A stretch of DNA of 64,000 nucleotides from positions 16,909 to 80,908 of the IMG/VR virus record IMGVR_UViG_3300042352_001346. The stretch is one strand, 5' to 3'. Source of the stretch: a virus. Shown in pieces: positions 57,626-64,000 of this stretch. The notes under the pieces were generated by a model. That model was not told the DNA's origin. It made no database searches and was given only the letters and a program-made list of their open reading frames with translations. Both the position numbers and the translations under genes were made by a program. Position 1 is the first letter of the stretch. Every line of letters begins with the position of its first letter.

Positions 57626-58141
57626 ATGGTTATATATATTTATACAGATGGAAGTTGTTGGCACAAAACAAGAGAAGGAGGTATTGGTATAAATTTATTA
57701 ATAAAAGAAAATGATAAAGTAATTTTACAACAATCATTTTATAAAGGTTTTTATGATACTACTATTAATCGTATGGAATTGTTAGCAGTTTTATTTGCTT
57801 TAAAATTAATTAATAACCCAAATGTACAAATTAATATTATATCAGATTCTGAATATGCAGTTAATTGTACTAAAAAAGGAATTAATATTAAAAATGGTAC
57901 ATATATTGAATATAGAATAGATTATAAAAATAAAGATATAATAGATATATTGTATAACCAAATTCAATATTTTACAAATTTAAATATATCTTGGACGAGA
58001 GGACATGATGGGAATGAAAATAATAATATTGCTGATAAATTAGCTTCAATTGCTTATCATGATAGTAAAAATAATAAAATAAAAGATAGTGGTTATTTTA
58101 CTAAAGATGTAATAAATGATATAAAACTTTTTAAAAAATAA
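57626..58141 (+). CDS. rnhA: Ribonuclease HI
   Basis: This 171-aa protein has all catalytic motifs: IYTDGSC (~residue 4-10, first Asp), RMELLAVLFAL (~48, Glu), IISDSEYAV (~74-82, second Asp) and WTRGHDGNENNNIADKLA (~122-139, His and last Asp). It cuts RNA in RNA-DNA hybrids and would remove primers. The length is normal. A hairpin directly follows the stop codon. Confidence 0.88.
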   Translation: MVIYIYTDGSCWHKTREGGIGINLLIKENDKVILQQSFYKGFYDTTINRMELLAVLFALKLINNPNVQINIISDSEYAVNCTKKGINIKNGTYIEYRIDYKNKDIIDILYNQIQYFTNLNISWTRGHDGNENNNIADKLASIAYHDSKNNKIKDSGYFTKDVINDIKLFKK

Positions 58142-58143
58142 AT

Positions 58144-58174
58144 ATATTTGTATTAAAATTATTATTACAAATAT
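58144..58174 (+). terminator. Hairpin after rnhA
   Basis: A 9-bp stem (58144-58152 with 58166-58174) and a 13-nt loop, 2 nt after the rnhA stop. A second hairpin follows at 58187-58215 (8-bp stem AAATCTCC/GGAGATTT with a T run), which overlaps the following promoter. Confidence 0.65.
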
Positions 58175-58186
58175 AGAAAAATTTTT

Positions 58187-58296
58187 AAATCTCCAAGTTT
58201 TTTCTTCGGAGATTTTTTCGTACCTTTGTTAGAGAATTAAGGGTTACAAATGTATAAACTTAATTTAAAATTGTAAAAGTTTAAAAATTGTAAAAA
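58187..58296 (+). promoter_or_regulatory. Terminator-promoter overlap and tandem ATTGTAAA leader
   Basis: TACCTTTG at 58221-58228 is the -7 box; the -33 region has no TTTGG but reads TTCGGAGATTTTTTCG, close to the consensus. The leader holds ATTGTAAA at 58270-58277 and 58287-58294 and ends at the ATG at 58297. The hairpin at 58187-58215 overlaps the promoter. Confidence 0.7.
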
Positions 58297-58875
58297 ATGT
58301 CAACTATCAAATTAACAACTATAGGTAATAGTTATTGGAATAAAACAGGTGCTTACCAAAGTGAATATGAATATCTTTATCAATTAAATGTTCCTAATCA
58401 AGGAATAGCTAAAACACTTAATGGCGAATTAATAAGAAGTATTTCCAGATTATTTTATGAATATTGCAATAATGGTAATTGTAATGCTTGTGAAGAAAAA
58501 ATTAAATATCATACCTATGATGTTACTTGCTCCAATTGTAATGGTGATGGAATAATTGATGAAGAAGAATGTACTAATTGCGGTGGTAGTGGTCTTGAAG
58601 AAGAGGAAGAAGAATATATCGAAGATACTTTAGTTACTCCTCATTATCAAATTTTTATAGATTTAATTGAAAAAACTGTACCATATATAGAAAGTACTAT
58701 TAATGCAGTTAGAGAAATTATTTTAATAGCTGGTTCTCATGGTACAACTTATTTTGATGATAAATTAATGGTAACATATAATGAACTTTGTGATAAAGTA
58801 ATATTTTATGTTTTAACTAATGAAGATAAAGAAATACCTTCTTGGTATATAGAACAATATAATTCACTTTTTTAA
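58297..58875 (+). CDS. Protein with DnaJ-type half zinc finger
   Basis: In this 192-aa protein residues ~70-105 contain CSNCNGDGIID and CTNCGGSGLEEE, two CxxCxGxG repeats like half of a DnaJ zinc domain, inside an acidic context. No J domain (HPD) is present. It heads an operon of small genes under a strong promoter. It may bind a protein partner; function unknown. Confidence 0.5.
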   Translation: MSTIKLTTIGNSYWNKTGAYQSEYEYLYQLNVPNQGIAKTLNGELIRSISRLFYEYCNNGNCNACEEKIKYHTYDVTCSNCNGDGIIDEEECTNCGGSGLEEEEEEYIEDTLVTPHYQIFIDLIEKTVPYIESTINAVREIILIAGSHGTTYFDDKLMVTYNELCDKVIFYVLTNEDKEIPSWYIEQYNSLF

Positions 58876-58886
58876 TTTTATTATTT

Positions 58887-59660
58887 ATGAATAATCAATA
58901 TATAGAATTGCTTGAATTGTATAAAAAAGCATTTGAAATTAGAGATAAATATGGTGTAATTATACACTCTATGATTGGTAATAGACAAGGTTTTAATATC
59001 GAATCAGATATTTGGGATTGGAATCTTAAAAGTGACATTTATTGGACTGCTTGTTTGATAAATGAAAAAACTGGTAAATGGATTGGTTATGAAGGAGATT
59101 GTAAAGGTATTCAATATACTTCCGAAGTAGGATTTGATACTGAAAAAGAAGCTTTAGAAGATGGTTTTATTTTATTTGAAAAATGGAAAAATAATCCATT
59201 ATTAAATGATAATACTCGTCGTTTATTTATTGAATTAGAAGAAGTAGATGATAAGCATTTAAAATCATTAGCAAAATGTTTTAACATTAAAGATGATGAT
59301 TGGAAGTTTGATAAAATATTTGATAGTGAAAGTGTTTATGATATATATAGTGTATTAGATAGTATTGAAGAAAGTGATGAAATTTATGCTGATACTGCTT
59401 TAGTTAATTCACTTTTTAGTATGGGAAGTGGTAATTTATTTAATTCATTAATGCATCATGCAATTTCAAGAAATATTAAAGATAAAAAAATCTTTATATT
59501 TAGAAAACAAAAAGAAATTCATTGGGATAATTTAAAAAGAAAGTTATTTATATCTACTTTTGTCAATAATAATAATCAATTATTTGTAATTGATGAAGAT
59601 ACAAGTGATTGTTATAAATGGAAATTAGTAGATGTTAGTTCAATTATTGAAGAAATGTAA
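58887..59660 (+). CDS. Unknown acidic protein
   Basis: This 257-aa protein has aromatic-rich residues ~25-70, with an acidic helical centre (EELEEVDDKHLK type residues). No catalytic motif or membrane segment. Second gene of the small-gene operon. Confidence 0.4.
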   Translation: MNNQYIELLELYKKAFEIRDKYGVIIHSMIGNRQGFNIESDIWDWNLKSDIYWTACLINEKTGKWIGYEGDCKGIQYTSEVGFDTEKEALEDGFILFEKWKNNPLLNDNTRRLFIELEEVDDKHLKSLAKCFNIKDDDWKFDKIFDSESVYDIYSVLDSIEESDEIYADTALVNSLFSMGSGNLFNSLMHHAISRNIKDKKIFIFRKQKEIHWDNLKRKLFISTFVNNNNQLFVIDEDTSDCYKWKLVDVSSIIEEM

Positions 59661-59670
59661 AATTAAAATT

Positions 59671-59952
59671 ATGCAAAATTTAGCTTTGCTTAGCCAAGCA
59701 GATATTGAAAGGAAGTTAAAATTACCTATTCTTTTAGGAGAAGGACAAAATAGTGATTATTTAGTACAATTATTTTATAATCCTTATGCTGCTGGTTCTT
59801 TTAAAGATTATACTGTAAAAGTATTTGATAAGAAATTTGGCAGTAGCGAACATGGAAAAAATGAATATGAAGGCATACACTTGGTAAGTGCAATTGAAAC
59901 TTATAATAAATGTATCGAAAAATTTCAAATTGTAAAAGATGCAAACATATAA
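59671..59952 (+). CDS. Small unknown protein
   Basis: This 93-aa protein's chosen start is the ATG at 59671, 10 nt after the previous stop; an in-frame ATG at 59632 would overlap the previous gene. Short mixed protein with SADIERKLKLPILLGEGQ-like helix-loop; no domain recognised. Confidence 0.4.
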   Translation: MQNLALLSQADIERKLKLPILLGEGQNSDYLVQLFYNPYAAGSFKDYTVKVFDKKFGSSEHGKNEYEGIHLVSAIETYNKCIEKFQIVKDANI

Positions 59953-60247
59953 TAAAACATCTTCATCCTTTACTAAAGGAGATATTTCACTATTACCTAT
60001 TTCAGTATTAGCTGAAATTAAAAAAATAATTGGTTATCAAAATTTTCAATATAAAGAATGTTTTGAAGAAAAAAATGGTTGTATAATTGTTTATACCAAT
60101 GAAAGAAAATTATTTATTTATCCAAGTACTAAAAAAGTTGTAGCTGAAATGCCTTCTGTAAAAGTATCTAAATGGATTGCAAAAGTTGAACAATATTTAA
60201 TAACATTTGAAAATACATTAGAAGATGAAGTTTCTAACTCACTTTAA
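59939..60247 (+). CDS. Small unknown protein
   Basis: This 102-aa protein's gene overlaps the previous one by 14 nt. A small beta domain in the middle (CIIVYTNERKLFIYP) and an acidic end. No family recognised. Confidence 0.35.
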   Translation: MQTYNKTSSSFTKGDISLLPISVLAEIKKIIGYQNFQYKECFEEKNGCIIVYTNERKLFIYPSTKKVVAEMPSVKVSKWIAKVEQYLITFENTLEDEVSNSL

Positions 60248-60419
60248 TAAAGAACATTTTAATTTCTATAAAAGAGTTGCTGCAGGTGTTAATAAAATAA
60301 TAGGTAAAAAAGCTATAAATGTAAAATTATCTATTTCTGGTTTAAGAGGGGTAATAGAATATGATTGTTCTGAAATAGAATTATTAATTTATTATAAAAT
60401 TGCAGCTAAATATTGCTAA
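60225..60419 (+). CDS. Very small basic protein
   Basis: This 64-aa protein is basic and aromatic at the N-terminus (HFNKEHFNFYKRVAAGVNK). Overlaps the previous gene by 23 nt. Could bind nucleic acid; unproven. Confidence 0.35.
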   Translation: MKFLTHFNKEHFNFYKRVAAGVNKIIGKKAINVKLSISGLRGVIEYDCSEIELLIYYKIAAKYC

Positions 60420-60420
60420 A

Positions 60421-60654
60421 ATGAAAGAAGAAATAACAAAAATAATCAATACTCATTTTGTAGCTGGTAAAACAGATATAGAACAAGCTACAACTAAAGT
60501 AATTGAGTTATTTGAAAAACAAAATGAAGAACTTATTACAATATTAAATAATTTTAATAAGTATTGCGAATCTAATTCAATTGGAGATAAGATGGCTTTA
60601 TTCAATGACCCTTATTATAAAGCAAAATTATTTTTAAAAAATTTAAAATCATGA
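60421..60654 (+). CDS. Small helical protein
   Basis: This 77-aa protein's start is taken at ATG 60421, 1 nt after the previous stop; an in-frame TTG at 60400 is less likely. Helical throughout (IEQATTKVIELFEKQNEEL). The stop overlaps the next ATG. Confidence 0.4.
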   Translation: MKEEITKIINTHFVAGKTDIEQATTKVIELFEKQNEELITILNNFNKYCESNSIGDKMALFNDPYYKAKLFLKNLKS

Positions 60655-60878
60655 ATATTTTAACAATTGAACAATTAGATAAATTAGATTTATCTGATTT
60701 GTGTGATTTTATTGAAAATTATGCTATTTTTATTAAAGTAATACCTTGTGAAGATAGACAATATTCTTCTCTTGCTCCTCTTGCCAGTGAAGAGCAAAAA
60801 GAATGTTATAATAATGCAGTTAAAATGTATAATGAAAAAGCTAAATCATGTATTTTTAGATTAATTGTAAAAAAATAA
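60651..60878 (+). CDS. Small unknown protein
   Basis: This 75-aa protein is acidic and helical, with ATGA overlap to the previous gene. No domain recognised. Confidence 0.35.
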   Translation: MNILTIEQLDKLDLSDLCDFIENYAIFIKVIPCEDRQYSSLAPLASEEQKECYNNAVKMYNEKAKSCIFRLIVKK

Positions 60879-60879
60879 T

Positions 60880-61113
60880 ATGAAAAAAGAAAAAGAAGTT
60901 AAAATAAAAAATAAAAAAATACCAAAAGAAAAGAAAGTTGTTGAATATTTCGATGTAGATAAATTTGCTCAGCAATATTATCCAAATAATAAAGTTTTTG
61001 TTAGTAATAATCATAATTTTGGTGTAAAAGTATATAGTACTAAAAGTATGTTTAGTGGTAAAACATCAACTGCTTCTCAAACATCATTTAAAACAAGAAA
61101 AATTAAAGCGTAA
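60880..61113 (+). CDS. Small lysine-rich protein
   Basis: This 77-aa protein has a highly basic N-terminus (MKKEKEVKIKNKKIPKEKK) and a Ser/Thr/Lys-rich end. It could bind nucleic acid. Its stop shares a base with the next ATG. Confidence 0.4.
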   Translation: MKKEKEVKIKNKKIPKEKKVVEYFDVDKFAQQYYPNNKVFVSNNHNFGVKVYSTKSMFSGKTSTASQTSFKTRKIKA

Positions 61114-61544
61114 TGGCAAAAAAAGCAAAGTTTAAACTTTATTTTAAAGACAGTAATGGTACTGTTAAAGTTATTAAACATCCGTTAATTTTAGGTTTTT
61201 TAGCATCTAAGCTTGAAGAAATTATTGCTGAATTTAATAGATTAAGTTCTAAAAATCACATTCCAAAAGCAGAAGAAGTATTAACTTATTATTACGATAT
61301 CGAACATTTTGTAAAATTTGCAGGTGCTTTTAATCAAGACCCTTCTTTAATAAAAATTAAAGTTAAATTTGAAGCAATTAATGCAGATGGTACAACTGAA
61401 ATTAAAAATGTCTTAGAAAATAGAAAAGGATATACTATTTTTTATGATTCTTACAGACCATTATGTAATATTTGTTTAGTACCTGAAAATAAAATTATTA
61501 AACAATTAGAACAAACTTCTAATAAAGAAAATCCATTTTTATAA
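61113..61544 (+). CDS. Unknown protein, last gene of the small-gene operon
   Basis: This 143-aa protein has a mixed fold with a strand-rich middle (KVKFEAINADGTTEIKNVLE). No motif recognised. A strong promoter follows 7 nt after the stop. Confidence 0.4.
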   Translation: MAKKAKFKLYFKDSNGTVKVIKHPLILGFLASKLEEIIAEFNRLSSKNHIPKAEEVLTYYYDIEHFVKFAGAFNQDPSLIKIKVKFEAINADGTTEIKNVLENRKGYTIFYDSYRPLCNICLVPENKIIKQLEQTSNKENPFL

Positions 61545-61551
61545 AGAAAAA

Positions 61552-61649
61552 TTTGGAGAGTTTAAAAATTTTTCGTACCTTCGCAGGAGAAATAATTAAT
61601 ACAAATATATTAAATTTATTTCAATTGTAAAAACTTAAAATTGTAAAAA
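61552..61649 (+). promoter_or_regulatory. Promoter and conserved tandem ATTGTAAA leader
   Basis: TTTGG (61552-61556) and TACCTTCG (61576-61583) precede a leader with ATTGTAAA at 61624-61631 and 61640-61647, ending 2 nt before the ATG at 61650. It is nearly the same leader as that before 25322. Confidence 0.82.
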
Positions 61650-62696
61650 ATGTCTAAGATTCTCGACAAAATCAAAAAATTGTATGATAAAAGTTTATCT
61701 GCAAAAGAATTAGGTAATCAAGCAGAAGCTGAAGCTTTTTTAGCCAAAGCAACTGAATTATTAGCAGAACATAATTTATCATTTTCTGACCTTAAAAGTG
61801 ATGAAGAAAAAGAAGAAGAAATATTTTTTGATGAAGAACAAGGAAGACATTTCCCTTTATATGATAAGCCTGAACAAGGTAGGTGGAGAATGGATTTATT
61901 AGCTACTTTAGCAAAAAATAATTTTTGTACTTGTATTTATAGAGGAAATGGTACAGCTTATTTTAGAGGTTTTTTAATTGGTACACCAACAAATATTGAA
62001 ATAGTAAGATATTTATATGAAATTAGTCAAAATTTATTTCCTGAATTAGCTGCACAATCTTATACAGCTAAAGTTCTTGAAATTAGAAAAGAATTTACAT
62101 ATAAAGGTGTTACAGCTGCAGATGCCCATTCTAATATGATTGATAAAATTCAATTAGAATTAGATAAAATTAGTAATGCATCTTTACTTTCAGCATTTTT
62201 TAGTAAAGACCCTTTAAATCAAACTAAAATAAAAACTTTTAGTCAAGCTTTAAAATTAAAACCAGAAGACTTTATGCCTTCTTCTTATAAAGAAGATATT
62301 TTAAATAAAGTTGAACAAGATTGGATTTTAAAAAATGTTAATAAATTATCTGGTTTAATCTCTGATAGAAGTACATATATTAGAAATTTTTTATTAGGTG
62401 TTCCTCATGGTATTAGCAAAAAAATGCAACAACAAAAAGAAAGTTTTGGTGTTAGAGAAGAAGAAAATAATGTGCCACAAGAAAAAACACTTAATGCTCT
62501 TATAAAAGTAAATAAACAAGATTTGGAAAAATTCATAGATAATAAATTTCCAAATATAAAATCTATTTCAAATGCTTCTTCATCAATTTTTGATAAAAAT
62601 GCATTTAAAGATGGTTTAAAAAGTGGTTTTGATAAATCTTTTAATAGAGGTTTAAATACAAATACTACAAATAGTAAAGTAAATTTATTAAATTAA
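61650..62696 (+). CDS. DUF2786-domain protein
   Basis: This 348-aa protein's N-terminal ~45 residues match DUF2786: ILDKIKKLYDKSLSAKE, then GNQAEAEAFLAKATELLAEH. The rest is helical with one aromatic domain (residues ~75-160, RWRMDLLATLAKNNFC) and a basic Ser/Asn-rich C-terminus. DUF2786 proteins occur widely in phages and bacteria; function unknown. It is a single-gene unit with strong promoter and terminator, so probably expressed early and at a high level. Confidence 0.65.
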   Translation: MSKILDKIKKLYDKSLSAKELGNQAEAEAFLAKATELLAEHNLSFSDLKSDEEKEEEIFFDEEQGRHFPLYDKPEQGRWRMDLLATLAKNNFCTCIYRGNGTAYFRGFLIGTPTNIEIVRYLYEISQNLFPELAAQSYTAKVLEIRKEFTYKGVTAADAHSNMIDKIQLELDKISNASLLSAFFSKDPLNQTKIKTFSQALKLKPEDFMPSSYKEDILNKVEQDWILKNVNKLSGLISDRSTYIRNFLLGVPHGISKKMQQQKESFGVREEENNVPQEKTLNALIKVNKQDLEKFIDNKFPNIKSISNASSSIFDKNAFKDGLKSGFDKSFNRGLNTNTTNSKVNLLN

Positions 62697-62720
62697 GATA
62701 CGGATTAGTAAGTATAAATA

Positions 62721-62756
62721 AAAAACTCTCAAAGATAATTATCAATGAGAGTTTTT
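62721..62756 (+). terminator. Rho-independent terminator
   Basis: 11-bp stem (62721-62731 with 62746-62756), 14-nt loop and T run. It separates the DUF2786 gene from the reductase gene. Confidence 0.88.
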
Positions 62757-62810
62757 TTAACAAAATTGTAAAATTAAATAAACTGTTTTTAATTTTTATG
62801 AACAAAATAG

Positions 62811-64000
62811 ATGAATAATCAAACTTTAGGCAAAAAAACATTTTTACTCAGCGATGAATTTATCCAAAATTATGCTAATAAAAAAGCACCTTTCGGTTTT
62901 AATGGTTTAGGAGAATTAGTTTATATGAGAACTTATTCTCGTTTAAAATGTGATTCATGCGGAGGTTCTCATATTGATAAAGAAAATAATACTACATTTT
63001 GTACTACTTGTGGAAGTAAAAATGTAAGAAATGAAAAATGGTTTGAAACAGTAAGAAGAGTAGTTGAAGGTACTTATTCAATTCAAAAAAATCATATAAA
63101 TTATTATGATTTAGGTTGGGATGAAGAAAAAGCACAAAGAAGTGCTCAAGAAATGTATGAATTAATGTGGTCAATGAAGTTTTTACCTCCTGGTCGTGGA
63201 TTATGGGCTATGGGTACAGATATTCTTGAAAAAAGAGGATTATTTGCAGCATTAAATAATTGTGCATTTGTATCTACAGAAGATATTGATAAAACATTAA
63301 CAAAACCATTTGAATTTTTAATGGATATGTCGATGTTAGGTGTTGGTGTAGGATTCGATGTTCGTGGTGAAGGAAAAATTGAAATAAAAAAACCAAGACC
63401 AACAACAGATACTAATATTTATGTTATTGAAGATAGTAGAGAAGGATGGGTTAAAAGTTTAAAATATGTATTACTTGGATATTTTAAAGGTTATGCTATA
63501 CCTCATTTTGTATATGATGAAATACGTAAAGAAGGTGAACCAGTAAAAACATTTGGTGGTATAGCATGTGGTCCAGGTCCTTTAAAATACATGCATGAAC
63601 AAATATGTAAAATGTTAGATGAATGTATAGGACAACCTATATCAATTACTAATATTGTTAATATTATGAATATGGAAGGTCAATGTGTTGTGGCTGGAGG
63701 TATTCGTAGAACAGCTGAAATTGTATTTGGTCCTCAAGACAATGAAGAATATTTAACTTTAAAAGATTATTATTGGAATGCAGATAAACAATGTTATGAA
63801 GGTAATAAAGTTGAACGTGCAGAATATGGTTGGACTTCTAATAATAGTATTTTTGCAGAAATAGGTCAAGATTATAAAAAAGTAGGTAAACAAACTGCAT
63901 TAAATGGTGAACCTGGTTATGCTTGGCTTGAACAAATGCAAAAATATGGTAGAATAATTGATTTACCAAATTGGAAAGATAAAAAAGCTAAAGGTGGTAA
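62811..64000 (+). CDS. nrdJ: Class II (B12-dependent) ribonucleotide reductase, 5' part
   Basis: This open frame runs off the window end (396 codons seen). It begins with a short segment and a zinc ribbon (CDSCGG ~47, CTTCGS ~64), then WFETVRRVVEGTY, FLPPGRGLWAMG (~125-136), NNCAFVST (~149-156, with the first redox Cys) and GVGVGFDVRG, typical of adenosylcobalamin-dependent reductases (NrdJ). It converts ribonucleotides to deoxyribonucleotides for replication. The active-site loop and C-terminal Cys pair lie beyond the window. An ATTGTAAA at 62765-62772 lies 38 nt upstream. Confidence 0.82.
   Translation, partial: MNNQTLGKKTFLLSDEFIQNYANKKAPFGFNGLGELVYMRTYSRLKCDSCGGSHIDKENNTTFCTTCGSKNVRNEKWFETVRRVVEGTYSIQKNHINYYDLGWDEEKAQRSAQEMYELMWSMKFLPPGRGLWAMGTDILEKRGLFAALNNCAFVSTEDIDKTLTKPFEFLMDMSMLGVGVGFDVRGEGKIEIKKPRPTTDTNIYVIEDSREGWVKSLKYVLLGYFKGYAIPHFVYDEIRKEGEPVKTFGGIACGPGPLKYMHEQICKMLDECIGQPISITNIVNIMNMEGQCVVAGGIRRTAEIVFGPQDNEEYLTLKDYYWNADKQCYEGNKVERAEYGWTSNNSIFAEIGQDYKKVGKQTALNGEPGYAWLEQMQKYGRIIDLPNWKDKKAKGG

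Noticed and set aside
1-64000. Genes on the minus strand
   Set aside because: All minus-strand frames are short, lie inside clearly coding + strand genes and have no promoters or recognisable motifs.
1-64000. Reassigned stop codons, as in some large Bacteroidetes phages
   Set aside because: TAA, TAG and TGA all end recognisable proteins at expected lengths, so the standard code fits.
1-64000. tRNA genes or a CRISPR array
   Set aside because: No cloverleaf with a GTTCGAxxC-type T-loop was found, including in the GC-rich region at 56771-56879, and no regularly spaced repeats exist. Very short or degenerate tRNAs cannot be excluded by eye.

Overview
This window is part of a very AT-rich, strictly lytic-looking tailed phage genome. 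Every gene I can support lies on the + strand, genes are packed head to tail with 4-nt overlaps or short gaps, and TAA, TAG and TGA all act as ordinary stops. The host is most likely a member of the Bacteroidota (Bacteroidetes). About fifteen intergenic sites carry the promoter type typical of that phylum (TTTGG, about 20 nt, TAnnTTTG or TACCTTCG), start codons are preceded by A-rich sequence instead of Shine-Dalgarno motifs, and a Bacteroidetes-style lipoprotein signal is present. A gpJ-like baseplate protein, a hub, a spike and a tape measure point to a contractile-tail (myovirus) particle. Portal and capsid genes are not in the window and probably lie to its left.

Layout. (1) 45-10683: two small pre-tape-measure genes, tape measure, a 1289-aa hub carrying M23 peptidase and lysozyme-like domains, spike, baseplate wedge proteins and gpJ. 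(2) 10737-12537: a probable lysis cassette (membrane protein, lipoprotein with a CHAP hydrolase, membrane-anchored spanin-like protein). (3) 12543-20435: receptor-binding/fibre region with repeated modules, polythreonine linkers, a glycosyltransferase-like gene between fibre genes, and a gp12-like collar protein. (4) 20492-24584: HNH nuclease, DEDDh exonuclease and large terminase. (5) 24702-33093: an exported moron-like protein, SF1 helicase, UV endonuclease, a cluster of small genes including a HicA-like protein and a SLOG protein, then DnaB-type helicase and DnaG-type primase. (6) 33114-39117: a metabolic island with an agmatinase/arginase-family enzyme, deoxyhypusine-synthase-family enzyme, guanidino-group hydrolase (DDAH fold), pyruvoyl decarboxylase-like protein, SET-domain protein, dCTP deaminase/dUTPase-like protein and GMP reductase/IMPDH-like protein. 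(7) 39187-56770: DnaE-type polymerase, candidate ssDNA-binding protein, SbcD, RecA, SbcC, RuvC-like resolvase, a nucleotide kinase and a permuted ThyX, with three free-standing homing-type endonucleases between them. (8) 56771-62696: a structured intergenic region, a possible regulator, RNase HI and a string of small unknown genes. (9) 62811 to the end: class II ribonucleotide reductase, cut off by the window edge.

The phage appears to carry its own replisome (DnaB, DnaG, DnaE, SSB candidate, RNase H), a recombination set (RecA, SbcCD, RuvC-like, UvrD-like, UvsE) and nucleotide supply (NrdJ, ThyX, kinase, dCTP deaminase-like, GMP reductase-like). The most unusual parts are the polyamine/guanidino island, the polythreonine-fibre plus glycosyltransferase arrangement, a repeated terminator-promoter-leader cassette with a tandem ATTGTAAA motif just before start codons, and a promoter embedded inside an uninterrupted reading frame at 28273-28304. 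All functional calls come from reading motifs by eye; no database search was possible.
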